A stretch of 18,254 nt of DNA from an uncultured Beijerinckiaceae bacterium (GTDB taxonomy: Bacteria; Pseudomonadota; Alphaproteobacteria; Rhizobiales; Beijerinckiaceae). Where the stretch lies: contig CALMGA010000489.1 of the NCBI GenBank assembly GCA_937863205.1, positions 1-18,254 of the forward strand, in the 5' to 3' direction. The notes under the pieces were generated by a model, which made no database searches, was not told the origin of the DNA, and saw nothing but the letters and a program-made list of their open reading frames with translations. Below are positions 7,247 through 15,522 of the stretch, piece by piece (within the stretch, counting starts at the first letter, position 1; each line of letters opens with the position of its first letter). The translations under genes were made by a program, and so were the position numbers.

Positions 7247-8611
7247 TCAGCTCTCGTGCACGATCCGATCCGCGTGCCGTTCGAGATAGCGTTCCAGCCA
7301 GTGGATGTCGTAGGTGCCGTTCTGGATATCGTTGTCGCGCACGAGGGTGCGGTGAAGCGGCAAGGTGGTGGCGATACCGTCGACGATGAACTCGTCGAGC
7401 GCGCGGCGCAGGCGCATCAGCGCCTCGGTGCGCGTGCGCCCGTGCACGATCAGCTTGCCGATCAGCGAGTCGTAGTTCGGCGGGATCGTGTAGCCGGCGT
7501 AGACGGCGGAATCGACGCGCACGCCCAAGCCGCCGGGCGGGTGGTAGTAGGTGATCTTACCCGGCGAGGGCCGGAAGGTGGTGGGGTGCTCGGCATTGAT
7601 GCGGCACTCGATGGCATGGCCGCGCAGCACCACGTCGTCCTGCGAGATGGACAGCGGCGAGCCGCTGGCGATCTTGATCTGCTCGTGCACGAGGTCGAAG
7701 CCGGTGATCATCTCGGTTACGGGATGTTCGACCTGAATGCGGGTGTTCATCTCGATGAAATAGAACTCGCCCCGCTCGTACAGGAACTCGATGGTGCCCG
7801 CGCCGGAATAGCCGAGGTCGCGCATCGCATTGGCGCAGATCGTCCCGATCCGGGCACGGTCGGTCTCGTTGAGCGCCGGCGAGGGACTTTCTTCCCAGAG
7901 CTTCTGATGGCGGCGTTGCAGCGAACAGTCGCGTTCGCCCAGGTGCACGGCACCGCCACGGCCGTCGCCGAGGATCTGGATCTCGATGTGGCGCGGGTTC
8001 TCCAGGAACTTCTCGAGGTAGACGGCATCCTCGCCAAAGGCGGCGCCGGCCTCGCTGCGGGCGGCGGCGAGCGCGCCGGGCAGGTCGGCGGCGGTCTGCG
8101 CCACCTTCATGCCGCGCCCGCCGCCGCCGGCCGCCGCCTTCACCAGCACGGGAAAGCCGATCTCTTGGGCGATCCTCAGGCCATCCTCGTCGTTGGTGAT
8201 CGCTCCGTCCGAGCCAGGCACGCAGGGGATGCCGAGCTTGAGCGCGGTGCGCTTGGCCTCGATCTTGTCGCCCATGGTGCGGATGTGCTCTGGGCTCGGG
8301 CCGATGAAGCCGATGTCGTGATCGCGCAGGATCTCGGCGAAGCGGGCGTTCTCCGACAGGAAGCCGTAACCGGGGTGCACGGCTTCCGCGCCGGTGATCT
8401 CGCAGGCGGCGAGCAGCGAGGGAATGTTGAGGTAGGACAATCGCGCCGACGGCGGTCCAAGGCACACCGATTCGTCGGCGAGCTTGACGTGCATGGCCTC
8501 GGCATCGGCGGTGGAATGCACGGCCACGGTGGCGATGCCGAGTTCCTTGGCCGCGCGCAGGATTCGCAGGGCGATCTCGCCGCGGTTGGCGATGAGGATC
8601 TTGTCAAACAT
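7247..8611 (-). CDS. accC: Acetyl-CoA carboxylase, biotin carboxylase subunit
   Basis: Uses ATP and bicarbonate to carboxylate biotin carried on AccB, the first half-reaction of malonyl-CoA synthesis. The 454-residue length is typical. It has the biotin-carboxylase N-domain ([17 protein letters not shown]), the ATP-grasp domain with Lys116, Lys158 and the glycine loop GGGGRGM (162-168), and His208. Lys237 lies in QRRHQK, Glu275, Glu287 and Asn289 bind metal, and Arg291 and Glu295 in RIQVEHP are catalytic; the numbering is almost identical to E. coli. A C-terminal domain follows from about 330. The gene starts 15 bp after accB, so the two are surely cotranscribed. accA and accD are not in the window. 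Nothing unusual was seen in the protein. Confidence 0.98.
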   Translation of the reverse strand: MFDKILIANRGEIALRILRAAKELGIATVAVHSTADAEAMHVKLADESVCLGPPSARLSYLNIPSLLAACEITGAEAVHPGYGFLSENARFAEILRDHDIGFIGPSPEHIRTMGDKIEAKRTALKLGIPCVPGSDGAITNDEDGLRIAQEIGFPVLVKAAAGGGGRGMKVAQTAADLPGALAAARSEAGAAFGEDAVYLEKFLENPRHIEIQILGDGRGGAVHLGERDCSLQRRHQKLWEESPSPALNETDRARIGTICANAMRDLGYSGAGTIEFLYERGEFYFIEMNTRIQVEHPVTEMITGFDLVHEQIKIASGSPLSISQDDVVLRGHAIECRINAEHPTTFRPSPGKITYYHPPGGLGVRVDSAVYAGYTIPPNYDSLIGKLIVHGRTRTEALMRLRRALDEFIVDGIATTLPLHRTLVRDNDIQNGTYDIHWLERYLERHADRIVHES

Positions 8612-8626
8612 CGGGGCGAGCCCGGC

Positions 8627-9091
8627 TCACTCGATGACGAACAGGGCTTGCCCGTATTCGACGGGCTGGCCGTCGTCGACGAGGATCCGGGTGATGGTGC
8701 CGCCCTTTGGCGCGATGATCTCGTTGAAAGTCTTCATCGCTTCGACGAGGAGGATCTTGTCGCCGGCCTTGACCGGCGTGCCGAGCTCGACGAAGGGCGG
8801 CGATTCCGGGGCCGGGCGGAGATAGGCGGTGCCGACCATCGGCGACTTCACCGTGCCGGGATGCTCCGTCGGCACCGCAGCGACCGGCGCGGCGGCTCTC
8901 GGCTCGACCGGGGAAAGCACGGTGGCCGCCTGCACCATCTGTCGGGCGACGCGGATCTTCAAGTCGCCGACCTGGTACTCGATCTCGCTCAGGTCGAGGC
9001 GCTTGGCAATGTCGGCCAATCCCTCCACGAGATCGGTGTGGCCGAGCGTTTCCGCCGCGCGGCCGGCGTCGGATCCGCTCTCTCCGGTCAC
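8627..9091 (-). CDS. accB: Acetyl-CoA carboxylase, biotin carboxyl carrier protein
   Basis: Carries the biotin that shuttles CO2 between AccC and the carboxyltransferase AccAD. The 154-residue protein has an N-terminal helical part (about 18-55, VEGLADIAKRLDLSEIEYQ), an Ala/Pro-rich flexible linker (about 55-78) and a lipoyl/biotinyl domain (about 79-154) with the biotinylated Lys120 in VEAMKTFNEI. The residue pair after the lysine is TF rather than the usual TM or LM. The start is a GTG at 9091 that overlaps the aroQ stop as GTGA, with GGAAAGG about 8 nt upstream; this suggests translational coupling to aroQ. accC follows after 15 bp. Confidence 0.96.
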   Translation of the reverse strand: MTGESGSDAGRAAETLGHTDLVEGLADIAKRLDLSEIEYQVGDLKIRVARQMVQAATVLSPVEPRAAAPVAAVPTEHPGTVKSPMVGTAYLRPAPESPPFVELGTPVKAGDKILLVEAMKTFNEIIAPKGGTITRILVDDGQPVEYGQALFVIE

Positions 9092-9567
9092 GACGACGCC
9101 TTTCCCGACGACGCATCTGCGCGTCGGCGGAACTCCGGCTCGTCAAGCAGGGCGCGCAGGGCGAGATGGTAGGACAGCGGGCCGAAGCCGGAGATCACGC
9201 CCCGGGCCACCGCCGCGATGGTGGAGCGGTGTCGAAAGCTTTCCCGGGCGTACACGTTCGACAGATGCACCTCGATCACCACAGCTCCCGTGCCGGCGAT
9301 CGCGTCCCGCAGTGCGATCGACGTGTGCGTGTACGCGCCGGCGTTGAGGATGATCGGCTCGCCGGCCCTGCCCGCCTCCTGGATCCAGGTGACGAGATCG
9401 CCTTCCCCGTTGCTTTGCGCGCATCGGAGGGTGACGCCATGTGCACCCGCGAGCGCGGCAAGTCCAGCCTCGATCTCCGCCAGGGTGTAGTGGCCGTAGG
9501 TGCCGGGCTCGCGCGTCCCCAGCAGGTTGAGGTTGGGCCCGTGAAGGACGTGAATGGTCGGCGGCAT
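9088..9567 (-). CDS. aroQ: 3-dehydroquinate dehydratase, type II
   Basis: Converts 3-dehydroquinate to 3-dehydroshikimate in the shikimate pathway, as a cytosolic dodecamer. The 159-residue length is typical. It has PNLNLLGTREPGTYG with Arg19 and the catalytic Tyr24, Asn75 in NAGAYTHTS and His101 in EVHLSN, the same positions as in the M. tuberculosis enzyme. The substrate loop QSNGEG has Gly where His is most common (QSNHEG), a minor change. The start is the ATG at 9567, just before the family motif IHVLHGPNLN; I see no good Shine-Dalgarno sequence there, so translation may depend on the upstream gene. The stop overlaps the accB GTG. The dsbA-like gene ends 109 bp upstream. Confidence 0.97.
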   Translation of the reverse strand: MPPTIHVLHGPNLNLLGTREPGTYGHYTLAEIEAGLAALAGAHGVTLRCAQSNGEGDLVTWIQEAGRAGEPIILNAGAYTHTSIALRDAIAGTGAVVIEVHLSNVYARESFRHRSTIAAVARGVISGFGPLSYHLALRALLDEPEFRRRADASSGKASS

Positions 9568-9585
9568 GGGGATGAGGGCGCGTTG

Positions 9586-9607
9586 CGGAACGACGGCGGA
9601 ACGACGG
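9586..9607. repeat. Two tandem 11-bp units in the dsbA-aroQ gap
   Basis: CGGAACGACGG is repeated exactly, head to tail, in the short untranslated gap upstream of aroQ. No protein or known site is suggested. It is probably a slippage product. Confidence 0.7.
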
Positions 9608-9676
9608 CGGTGCGAGGACTGGTCGCGAGGCGCGGCCCGGCGGCGCGGCGGCTGCAGGCGGCCGACGCGACAAGCT

Positions 9677-10450
9677 TCAGGAGCACATCGCCTTGCCGCA
9701 CTTGCGCATGTTATCGAGGCGTTTCTCGATCTCATCATATCCCTGGGCGCCGACGATCGCGTCATCGCCGACGATGTAGGAAGGCGTCCCGTTGAGCGCC
9801 AAGGCCTGCGCCGTGTCCAACGATTGCTGGATGGCGGCGCGCGTCTTGGGATCGGACGCGTCCTTCCCCAGCCGATCCATGTCCGCTCCCATCGCCTTGG
9901 CGACGTCGAGAGCCTGCTGGCGGCCAATGGCCGAGCGCGTGCTCAGGAGCTTGCGATGGAATTCCCAGTACTTGTCGCCGGTGAACTGGTTGTGGGCGGC
10001 GAGGGCGACCAGGGCGGCGTCGACCGAATTGGAGGACAGGATCGGGAAATCGCGCAGCACCACGCGCAGATCCTTGTTGGCCTTCATCAGGCGGTCGAGG
10101 TCGCTGATCGCCCGCTTGCAGTAGCCGCAGTTGTAATCGAAGAACTCGACCAGCGTGAGCTTGCCGCTCGGATTGCCGATGACGAGGCTGTCGGGCTCGT
10201 CGGCGAGCTTGGAGCCGATCTCCGCCAGTGCCTTGCGGCGGGCTTCCGACTCGGCCAGCTTGTCCCGGTTCTCCAGCTCCGTGATGGCGTCGCGCAGCAC
10301 TTCGGGATGCGCCATGATGTAGGTCTTGATTATGTCGCCGATTTCGCCGGTTTGCTCGGGCGTGAACGAGGCGGCGGGCGCGGCGGCGGGTGCGGCGAGC
10401 AGCGAGGTGGCGAGGAGGAGCGCCCCGAAGACGCCGCGCGGATGGATCAT
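9677..10450 (-). CDS. DsbA-family periplasmic thiol-disulfide oxidoreductase
   Basis: Probably makes or shuffles disulfide bonds in exported proteins. The 257-residue product starts with a signal peptide (hydrophobic about 7-20, cleavage probably after the AAPAA near 22-27). A helical N-terminal segment follows (about 28-85, TPEQTGEIGDIIKTYIMAHPEVL), resembling that of the Com1/ScsC-like branch. The thioredoxin fold carries the active site CGYC at 108-111 and the cis-proline loop GTP (Pro223). The C-terminus has a second cysteine pair (Cys251, Cys256, in KCGKAMCS), not part of the active site and of unknown role. The ATG at 10450 is chosen because it starts the signal peptide; its A, T and G overlap the stop of a small upstream ORF. 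Its place in front of aroQ-accBC is shared with rhizobial relatives. Whether it acts as an oxidase or an isomerase cannot be told from sequence. Confidence 0.93.
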   Translation of the reverse strand: MIHPRGVFGALLLATSLLAAPAAAPAASFTPEQTGEIGDIIKTYIMAHPEVLRDAITELENRDKLAESEARRKALAEIGSKLADEPDSLVIGNPSGKLTLVEFFDYNCGYCKRAISDLDRLMKANKDLRVVLRDFPILSSNSVDAALVALAAHNQFTGDKYWEFHRKLLSTRSAIGRQQALDVAKAMGADMDRLGKDASDPKTRAAIQQSLDTAQALALNGTPSYIVGDDAIVGAQGYDEIEKRLDNMRKCGKAMCS

Positions 10451-10662
10451 GGACAAGGCTGCTCCGGAGGTTGCGCGGTCGCCCCGCTCCCCGGCATGGA
10501 GCCGCTGGCCGCGATCGCGTCCTGCAATCCCGTCCACGTCTCTCCCGTAATCGTGGTGAGATCAAGTCCGGCCCGCCGCGGCAGGCGAAAGCGAGAGTTT
10601 GCAGGCAACGGCTCGCAGCCGGGAAGCTCAAGCGTCGCCGTTTGAAGCTTGACGGTTGGCAT
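10447..10662 (-). CDS. Small hypothetical protein (71 aa) coupled to the dsbA-like gene
   Basis: A possible small gene from the ATG at 10662 to a TGA that overlaps the dsbA-like ATG as ATGA, a typical translational-coupling junction. The 71-residue product starts MPTVKLQTATLELPG, has a central stretch LDLTTITGETWTGLQDAIAASG and ends Pro/Gln-rich. I recognise no domain, signal peptide or membrane segment. Against it: no clear Shine-Dalgarno sequence, start only 45 bp from the divergent permease, and the frame stays open far upstream, antisense to the permease, so the open frame itself is weak evidence. If not translated, this stretch is the 5' leader of the dsbA operon. Confidence 0.35.
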   Translation of the reverse strand: MPTVKLQTATLELPGCEPLPANSRFRLPRRAGLDLTTITGETWTGLQDAIAASGSMPGSGATAQPPEQPCP

Positions 10663-10707
10663 GGCGCTTGATCTGCTTGCCGCTTGGCGACGGCGAGGGG
10701 ATCGAAC

Positions 10708-12198
10708 GTGTCGAACATGTGGGCGCGCAAATCGATCGACGCCTTGCAACGGGAAGCGGGCGGCGAGCACGGCGACCTGATGGGCAGTGCGGCCAGCGGT
10801 CTCAGCCGGTCGCTGTCGCTGACGAGCGTGGTGTGCCTGGGGATCGGCGCCTTGATCGGCGCCGGCATCTTCGTGCTGACCGGGCAGGCTGCGGCGGAAT
10901 ACGCCGGCCCGGCCATCATCCTGTCCTACATCCTGGCCGGCCTCATCTGCGTCTTCGCCGGCCTGTGCTATTCCGAGATGGCCGCCTGCTGCCCGGTCGC
11001 CGGCAGCGCCTACACCTACGCCTTCGCCACCATGGGCGAGCTGGTCGCCTGGATGATCGGCTGGGACCTCATCTTGGAGTACGCGGTGGGCGCCGTCACC
11101 GTGGCGATCGGCTGGTCGGGCTATGTCGCGAGCCTGCTCAAGGACATCGGCCTGCCGCTGCCGGGGGCGATCGCCAAGGCGCCCTTCGCTTTCGATCCAC
11201 ACAGCCACACCTGGTCGAGCACCGGCGCCGTGCTCAACGTGCCGGCGATGCTGATCATCGTGGCGATCAGCGCGCTTCTGGTGATCGGCATCAACGAGTC
11301 GGCGCGGGTCAACAACATCATCGTCATGATGAAGGTCGCCATCGTGCTCCTCTTCGTGCTGGCAGGCATCTGGTACGTGAAGCAGAGCAACTGGATCGTG
11401 CCCGGCAAGAACCCGGCGGGCGCCTTTCTCCCGCCCAACGACGGGCAGTTCGGCATTTATGGTCTGAGCGGGGTGCTGCGCGGGGCGGCGGTGGTGTTCT
11501 TCGCCTACGTCGGCTTCGATGCGGTGTCCACCGCCGCGCAGGAGGCCGAGAACCCGCAGCGCAACATGCCGCTCGGCATCCTGGGCTCGCTGGCCATCTG
11601 CACCGTTCTTTACGTCATGGTGAGCTACGTCATCACCGGCATCATCCCGTTCGACCGGCTCAACGATCCCGCCCCGATCGCCGTCGGCGCCGATGCCATC
11701 GGCCTGTTCTGGCTGAAGCCGATCATCAAGATCGGCGCCATCCTCGGCCTCAGCTCGGTGATCCTGGTTCTGCTGCTGGGGCAAAGCCGCGTGCTCTACG
11801 CGATGGCCCACGACGGCCTGCTGCCGCGTGCGGTGTCGACGATCCACCCGCGCTTCCACACGCCCTATGTGGTAACGATCATCATCGGCGTGCTGGTGAC
11901 GGTGCTGGCCGGCCTGCTGCCGATTGGGCTGGTGGGCGAACTCGTCAGCATTGGCACCCTGTTCGCCTTCGTGGTGGTGTGCGCGGGCGTGCTGGTGCTG
12001 CGCCTGCGCGAGCCCGCCCGCGAACGCCCGTTCCGCTCGCCGGCCGTCTTCCTGGTGGCGCCGGTCGGCGCGCTGGGCTCGATCTTCGTGATGGCCGGCC
12101 TGCCGGCCGATACCTGGATACGGCTTCTCGTCTGGCTGCTGATCGGCCTAGCCATCTACCTCTTCTACGGCCGCCACCACAGCCGGATCGCGGACTGA
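10708..12198 (+). CDS. APC-family amino-acid permease (cationic amino acid transporter-like)
   Basis: Inner-membrane secondary transporter that probably imports or exchanges amino acids. The 496-residue product has about 12 hydrophobic segments. The first contains the APC substrate-site motif [15 protein letters not shown]; later conserved blocks are [24 protein letters not shown], shortened here to the segments PVAGSAYTY and [10 protein letters not shown], then [20 protein letters not shown] and the [16 protein letters not shown] loop. The N-terminus ([13 protein letters not shown]) matches the YfnA/YhdG-like branch of the cationic amino-acid transporter group. I prefer the GTG at 10708, which has GAGGGG 7 nt upstream; an ATG at 10717 and a TTG at 10684 are alternatives. 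It is divergent from the dsbA operon and convergent with the molybdenum-enzyme genes, ending 19 bp from them. No neighbour hints at the substrate. Confidence 0.92.
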   Translation: MSNMWARKSIDALQREAGGEHGDLMGSAASGLSRSLSLTSVVCLGIGALIGAGIFVLTGQAAAEYAGPAIILSYILAGLICVFAGLCYSEMAACCPVAGSAYTYAFATMGELVAWMIGWDLILEYAVGAVTVAIGWSGYVASLLKDIGLPLPGAIAKAPFAFDPHSHTWSSTGAVLNVPAMLIIVAISALLVIGINESARVNNIIVMMKVAIVLLFVLAGIWYVKQSNWIVPGKNPAGAFLPPNDGQFGIYGLSGVLRGAAVVFFAYVGFDAVSTAAQEAENPQRNMPLGILGSLAICTVLYVMVSYVITGIIPFDRLNDPAPIAVGADAIGLFWLKPIIKIGAILGLSSVILVLLLGQSRVLYAMAHDGLLPRAVSTIHPRFHTPYVVTIIIGVLVTVLAGLLPIGLVGELVSIGTLFAFVVVCAGVLVLRLREPARERPFRSPAVFLVAPVGALGSIFVMAGLPADTWIRLLVWLLIGLAIYLFYGRHHSRIAD

Positions 12199-12217
12199 TC
12201 CGGCCGGGTTGCCCGCG

Positions 12218-14494
12218 TCAGGCCCGCAGCAGCGCTTCCAGGCGCACCGGCAGCTCCCGCACCCTGATGCCGGTGGCGTTGTAGACCGCATTGGCCAGCG
12301 CCGCCGAGCCGCCCACCGCGCCGAGTTCGCCGATGCCCTTGATGCCGAGCGGGTTGATCTCGCGATCCTCCTCCGGGACCATGATCACCTCCACGGTGCC
12401 GATGTCGGCGCACACCGGCACGAGATAGTCGGCGAGGTTGTCGTTGGTGTAGCGTGCCCGCCCCCGATCGATCTCCGTCGCCTCCAGCAGCCCCGAGGAC
12501 AGGCCGAAGATCATCCCACCCATCAGCTGGCTGTGCGCCGTGCGGGTGTTGACGATGCGACCGGCGGCGAAGGCGCCGACGAGGCGCGGCACCCTGACCT
12601 CGCCGGTGCGGGCGTGGACGCGCACCTCCGCGAACTGCGCGCCGAACGAGAACATGATGCGGTCCTTGTCCTTGGTGCCGCCGACGATGGTGGTGTTCCC
12701 CTTGTAAAGCTTGGCCATCGCGCCGGGCTGCGAGCCGTGGGGCACGAACTCGGCGTATTCCTCCACGGCCCCGGCGTTGATCCGGCCGAAGGCCTTGGCC
12801 AGCGCCTCCGGGCCGGCACCGTCCGACACCAGCCGTCCCTCCTTCACCGGCGGTCCCTTCGAAGATTTGTCGCCGCCCTCTTCCCCGAGCCGCTTCAGGA
12901 TGGCATCGCAGGCCATCACCACCGCGTTGCAGGCGCTGGCAGTGGTGATCGAGCCACCGGCGATCGGCGAGGGCGGCAGCATGGTGTCGCCCATCGTCAC
13001 CTTGACCTTGCCGACATCGAGGCCGAGCCGGACGGCGGCCGTTTGCGCGATCACCGTGTAGGCGCCGGTGCCGATCTCCGCCGCTGCGGTGGCGACGTGG
13101 GCGCTGCCGTCGGCGTCGAGACGAACGCGGACCGCCGCCGGGGCCTGCTGGCTGGGATAGCACGACATGGCGCAGCCCGACCCGACCAGCCAGTCGCCAT
13201 CCCGCACCTGACGCGGCTTGGGGTTGCGGCGCTCCCAGCCGAACGCCTTCGCGCCTTGCGCGAAGCACTCGGCCATCGAACGGCTGGTGAACGGCAGCCC
13301 ACCGATCGGCTCCTTCATCGTGTCGTTGCGCCGGCGCAACTCGATCGGGTCCATCCCGAGTGCTTCCGCCAGTTCGTCCATCGCCGATTCCAGCGCGAAC
13401 ATGTAGGGCAGCTCCGCCGGAGCGCGCATGAAGCCGGGCGTCGATCGGTCGGCGTTGACCAGGGTGACGTTGCTGGCGACGTTGGCGCAGGCATACATCC
13501 GGGTGGTGGCGTCGGTGCCGTTGACGGAATAATCGTCGGGGCGCGACGTCAGCTCCCATCCCTCGTGCGACAGGGCGAGCAGGCGGCCATCGTGATCGGC
13601 GGCGAGCTTCACGCGATGCCGCGTTTCCGCCCGGAACGTCGACACGGTGAAGCCGTCCTGGCGCGAGGCGACGAGCTTGACCGGCCGCCCGAGCCTTTGC
13701 GCCGCGATCGCAACCAGAGCGGTGCGCGGCGTGATCGTGCCCTTGGACCCGAAGGCGCCGCCGACATACGGGCTTTGCGCCCGGATGCGCGACGGATCGA
13801 CCTTCAGTTCCGCCGCGGCGCCGTGCTGCAGCCCGTAGACCGACTGGCTGGGCTCGTGGATGGTCAGGTTGGGACCGTCCCAGGCGCAGGTAGTGGCGAA
13901 CAACTCGATCGGGTTGTGGTGCTGCGTCGGCGTGGCATATTCCGCCTCGATCTTCACCGGCGCGGCGGCATAGGCACCGGCGAAGTCGCCGACGTGCGGA
14001 TTGTCGAACTTCTTGGCTTGATTGGCCTTGTCGAGCGGCTTTTCCGTCGCCCCCGGCGAGCCGAAGGTCGCCGACGGCGCCTCCGCCGCATAGGCGATCT
14101 TCAGCCGATGCGCTGCGTCCTGCGCCGCCTCGAAGCGGTCGGCGACGATCATCGCCACGATCTGCCCGGCGTGCCACACCTTGGCCGAGGACAGCGGCAC
14201 GATGGACGTCGAGGACGGACCGCCCATCGACTTGAACTTCACCGCCGTGAGGGCGTCGCCCATGTTCTTGTGACTGTAGATGTCGAGCACGCCGTCGACC
14301 GAGCGGGCCTCGCCCTCGTCGATCGCCGTGATGGTTCCCCTGGCGATCGCGCTCATCACCAGAACGGCGAACGCCGGGTTCTTCACGGCGACGTCGGCGG
14401 CGTAGGGCGCGCCGCCCGTCACCTTGAGGCGGCCATCGACGCGGGGCACGGGCTGGCCCTGGTTGGTCTTGGGTTCGGGCGCTGCGTTGCTCAT
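12218..14494 (-). CDS. paoC: Periplasmic aldehyde oxidoreductase-type molybdopterin subunit (PaoC-like)
   Basis: Catalytic subunit of a xanthine oxidase-family molybdenum hydroxylase, probably oxidising aldehydes to acids. The 758-residue length is close to E. coli PaoC (YagR). It has the small aldehyde oxidase/xanthine dehydrogenase a/b domain (about 15-140, RVDGRLKVTGGAPYAADV) and the large molybdopterin-binding part. QSPYVGGAFGSKG and FMRAPAELP are cofactor and substrate blocks, AAEIGTGAYTV and GSITTAS are pterin contacts, and the catalytic Glu723 lies in GIKGIGELGAVG. There is no signal peptide of its own; in PaoABC the complex is exported folded through the iron-sulfur subunit. The ATG at 14494 shares one base with the stop of the FAD gene (TGATG). 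A PaoD/XdhC-type maturation chaperone is not adjacent: the next gene is a convergent permease. Substrate and the symbol are inferred from family resemblance. Confidence 0.88.
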   Translation of the reverse strand: MSNAAPEPKTNQGQPVPRVDGRLKVTGGAPYAADVAVKNPAFAVLVMSAIARGTITAIDEGEARSVDGVLDIYSHKNMGDALTAVKFKSMGGPSSTSIVPLSSAKVWHAGQIVAMIVADRFEAAQDAAHRLKIAYAAEAPSATFGSPGATEKPLDKANQAKKFDNPHVGDFAGAYAAAPVKIEAEYATPTQHHNPIELFATTCAWDGPNLTIHEPSQSVYGLQHGAAAELKVDPSRIRAQSPYVGGAFGSKGTITPRTALVAIAAQRLGRPVKLVASRQDGFTVSTFRAETRHRVKLAADHDGRLLALSHEGWELTSRPDDYSVNGTDATTRMYACANVASNVTLVNADRSTPGFMRAPAELPYMFALESAMDELAEALGMDPIELRRRNDTMKEPIGGLPFTSRSMAECFAQGAKAFGWERRNPKPRQVRDGDWLVGSGCAMSCYPSQQAPAAVRVRLDADGSAHVATAAAEIGTGAYTVIAQTAAVRLGLDVGKVKVTMGDTMLPPSPIAGGSITTASACNAVVMACDAILKRLGEEGGDKSSKGPPVKEGRLVSDGAGPEALAKAFGRINAGAVEEYAEFVPHGSQPGAMAKLYKGNTTIVGGTKDKDRIMFSFGAQFAEVRVHARTGEVRVPRLVGAFAAGRIVNTRTAHSQLMGGMIFGLSSGLLEATEIDRGRARYTNDNLADYLVPVCADIGTVEVIMVPEEDREINPLGIKGIGELGAVGGSAALANAVYNATGIRVRELPVRLEALLRA

Positions 14495-15519
14495 CACACC
14501 TCCATCGCGGCGGCTTCGAGAAGGGCGCGCACCAGCGTCGCCTTGCCCAGCGGCACCTTGTAGGCGTTGCCCTCGCGCGTCATCGCGCCGGCAAAGGTTG
14601 CGTCGGCGGCGGCCTGGGCGGCAGCCTCGGTCAACGCCTTGCCTTGAAGCGATGCTTCCGCCTCGCTGGCCCGCCAGGGAACGGTGGCGACGCCGCCGAG
14701 CGCGATGCGGGCGCGGCGCACGGTCTTGTCCTCGGCCAAGTCCAGCACCACCGCCGCCGAGGCCAGCGCATAGGCATAGGACGCGCGGTCGCGCACCTTG
14801 ACGTAGATCGAGCGCCGGGTGTCGGCCGAGGCCGGCACCTGGATCGCCGCGATCAGCTCGCCGGGATTGAGAACCGTCTCGACGTCGGGCGTCCGGCCGG
14901 GCTCGCGATGCAACTCTGCGAAGCGGATCGCCCTGGCGCCATTGGCGCCGATGACCTCCAGCACCGCGTCGAGCGCGATCAGCGCCTGGGCGAAATCGCC
15001 GCCGTAGGTTGCGATGCATTGGTCGCTGGTGCCGAGCACGGCATGGGCGCGGTTGATCCCGTCGAGCGCGGCGCAGCCGCTGCCGGGCTGACGCTTGTTG
15101 CACTGGGCGAAGGACGTGTCGCGGAAATACGAGCAGCGGGTCCGTTGCAGCATGTTGCCGCCCAGGCTCGCCATGTTGCGCAGTCCCGAAGACGCGGCGA
15201 GCGCCATCGTTTGCGCGATCACGGGGTAATCGCGCTTCACCGTCTCGTCGGCGGCCAGCTGCGACATCCGCACCAGGGCGCCAAGGCGAAGCCCCTTAGG
15301 CGAAACGGAGATGCGGCTGGCGTCGGGATCCTTGGCGAGGGGGTTGATGTCGACGAGGCGGGCCGGCCGCATCACGTCCAGCGCCATCAGGTCGACGAGG
15401 TTGGTGCCGCCGGCGAGGAACTGCGTGTCGGAGGCAACGTGGGAAGGGCCGGTGGCGTTGCTGGCCGCGGCGACCGCCTCGCGCGGGCTCCCGGCGGTTT
15501 CATAGGCGAAGGGGCGCAC
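14494..15519 (-). CDS. paoB: FAD-binding subunit with extra iron-sulfur cysteines (PaoB-like)
   Basis: Electron-transfer subunit that carries FAD. The 341-residue product starts MRPFAYETAGSPREA and has the FAD motifs FLAGGTNLVDLM (34-45) and SGLRNMASLGGNML (111-124), then the CO dehydrogenase flavoprotein C-terminal domain (about 225-335). Between them is an insert with four cysteines, Cys129 (RTRC), Cys140 (AQCNKR), Cys149 (PGSGC) and Cys168 (SDQC). This is the pattern that holds a [4Fe-4S] cluster in E. coli PaoB (YagS), and it is the best reason to place the operon in the PaoABC group rather than among simple xanthine dehydrogenases. The start is a GTG at 15519, three bases after the stop of the iron-sulfur gene; the stop overlaps the molybdopterin-subunit start. 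Confidence 0.9.
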   Translation of the reverse strand: MRPFAYETAGSPREAVAAASNATGPSHVASDTQFLAGGTNLVDLMALDVMRPARLVDINPLAKDPDASRISVSPKGLRLGALVRMSQLAADETVKRDYPVIAQTMALAASSGLRNMASLGGNMLQRTRCSYFRDTSFAQCNKRQPGSGCAALDGINRAHAVLGTSDQCIATYGGDFAQALIALDAVLEVIGANGARAIRFAELHREPGRTPDVETVLNPGELIAAIQVPASADTRRSIYVKVRDRASYAYALASAAVVLDLAEDKTVRRARIALGGVATVPWRASEAEASLQGKALTEAAAQAAADATFAGAMTREGNAYKVPLGKATLVRALLEAAAMEV

Positions 15520-15522
15520 CGC

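Noticed and set aside
7148..9172. A 674-codon open frame on the plus strand, antisense to accC and accB
   Set aside because: The minus strand carries unmistakable AccC and AccB with all catalytic residues. The plus frame is a Val/Gly/Asp/His-rich mirror of them, expected when GC-rich third positions remove stops.
10628..10652. TCAAGC/GCTTGA inverted repeat upstream of the permease as an operator
   Set aside because: Six-base arms with a 13-nt spacer occur often by chance in a region this size, and no regulator gene is nearby.
10447..11859. A 470-codon minus-strand frame antisense to the permease
   Set aside because: Most of it is a Asp/His/Gln-rich mirror of the permease. Only its last 71 codons, outside the permease, were kept as a low-confidence small gene.
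12209..14563. A 784-codon open frame on the plus strand, antisense to the molybdopterin subunit
   Set aside because: Arg/His/Gly/Asp-rich mirror translation with no recognisable domain; the minus strand has conserved PaoC-like motifs.
12218..15103. A 961-residue reading of the molybdopterin subunit with a long N-terminal extension
   Set aside because: The extension is out-of-frame translation of the FAD subunit gene; the real start is the ATG at 14494 that overlaps the FAD-gene stop.
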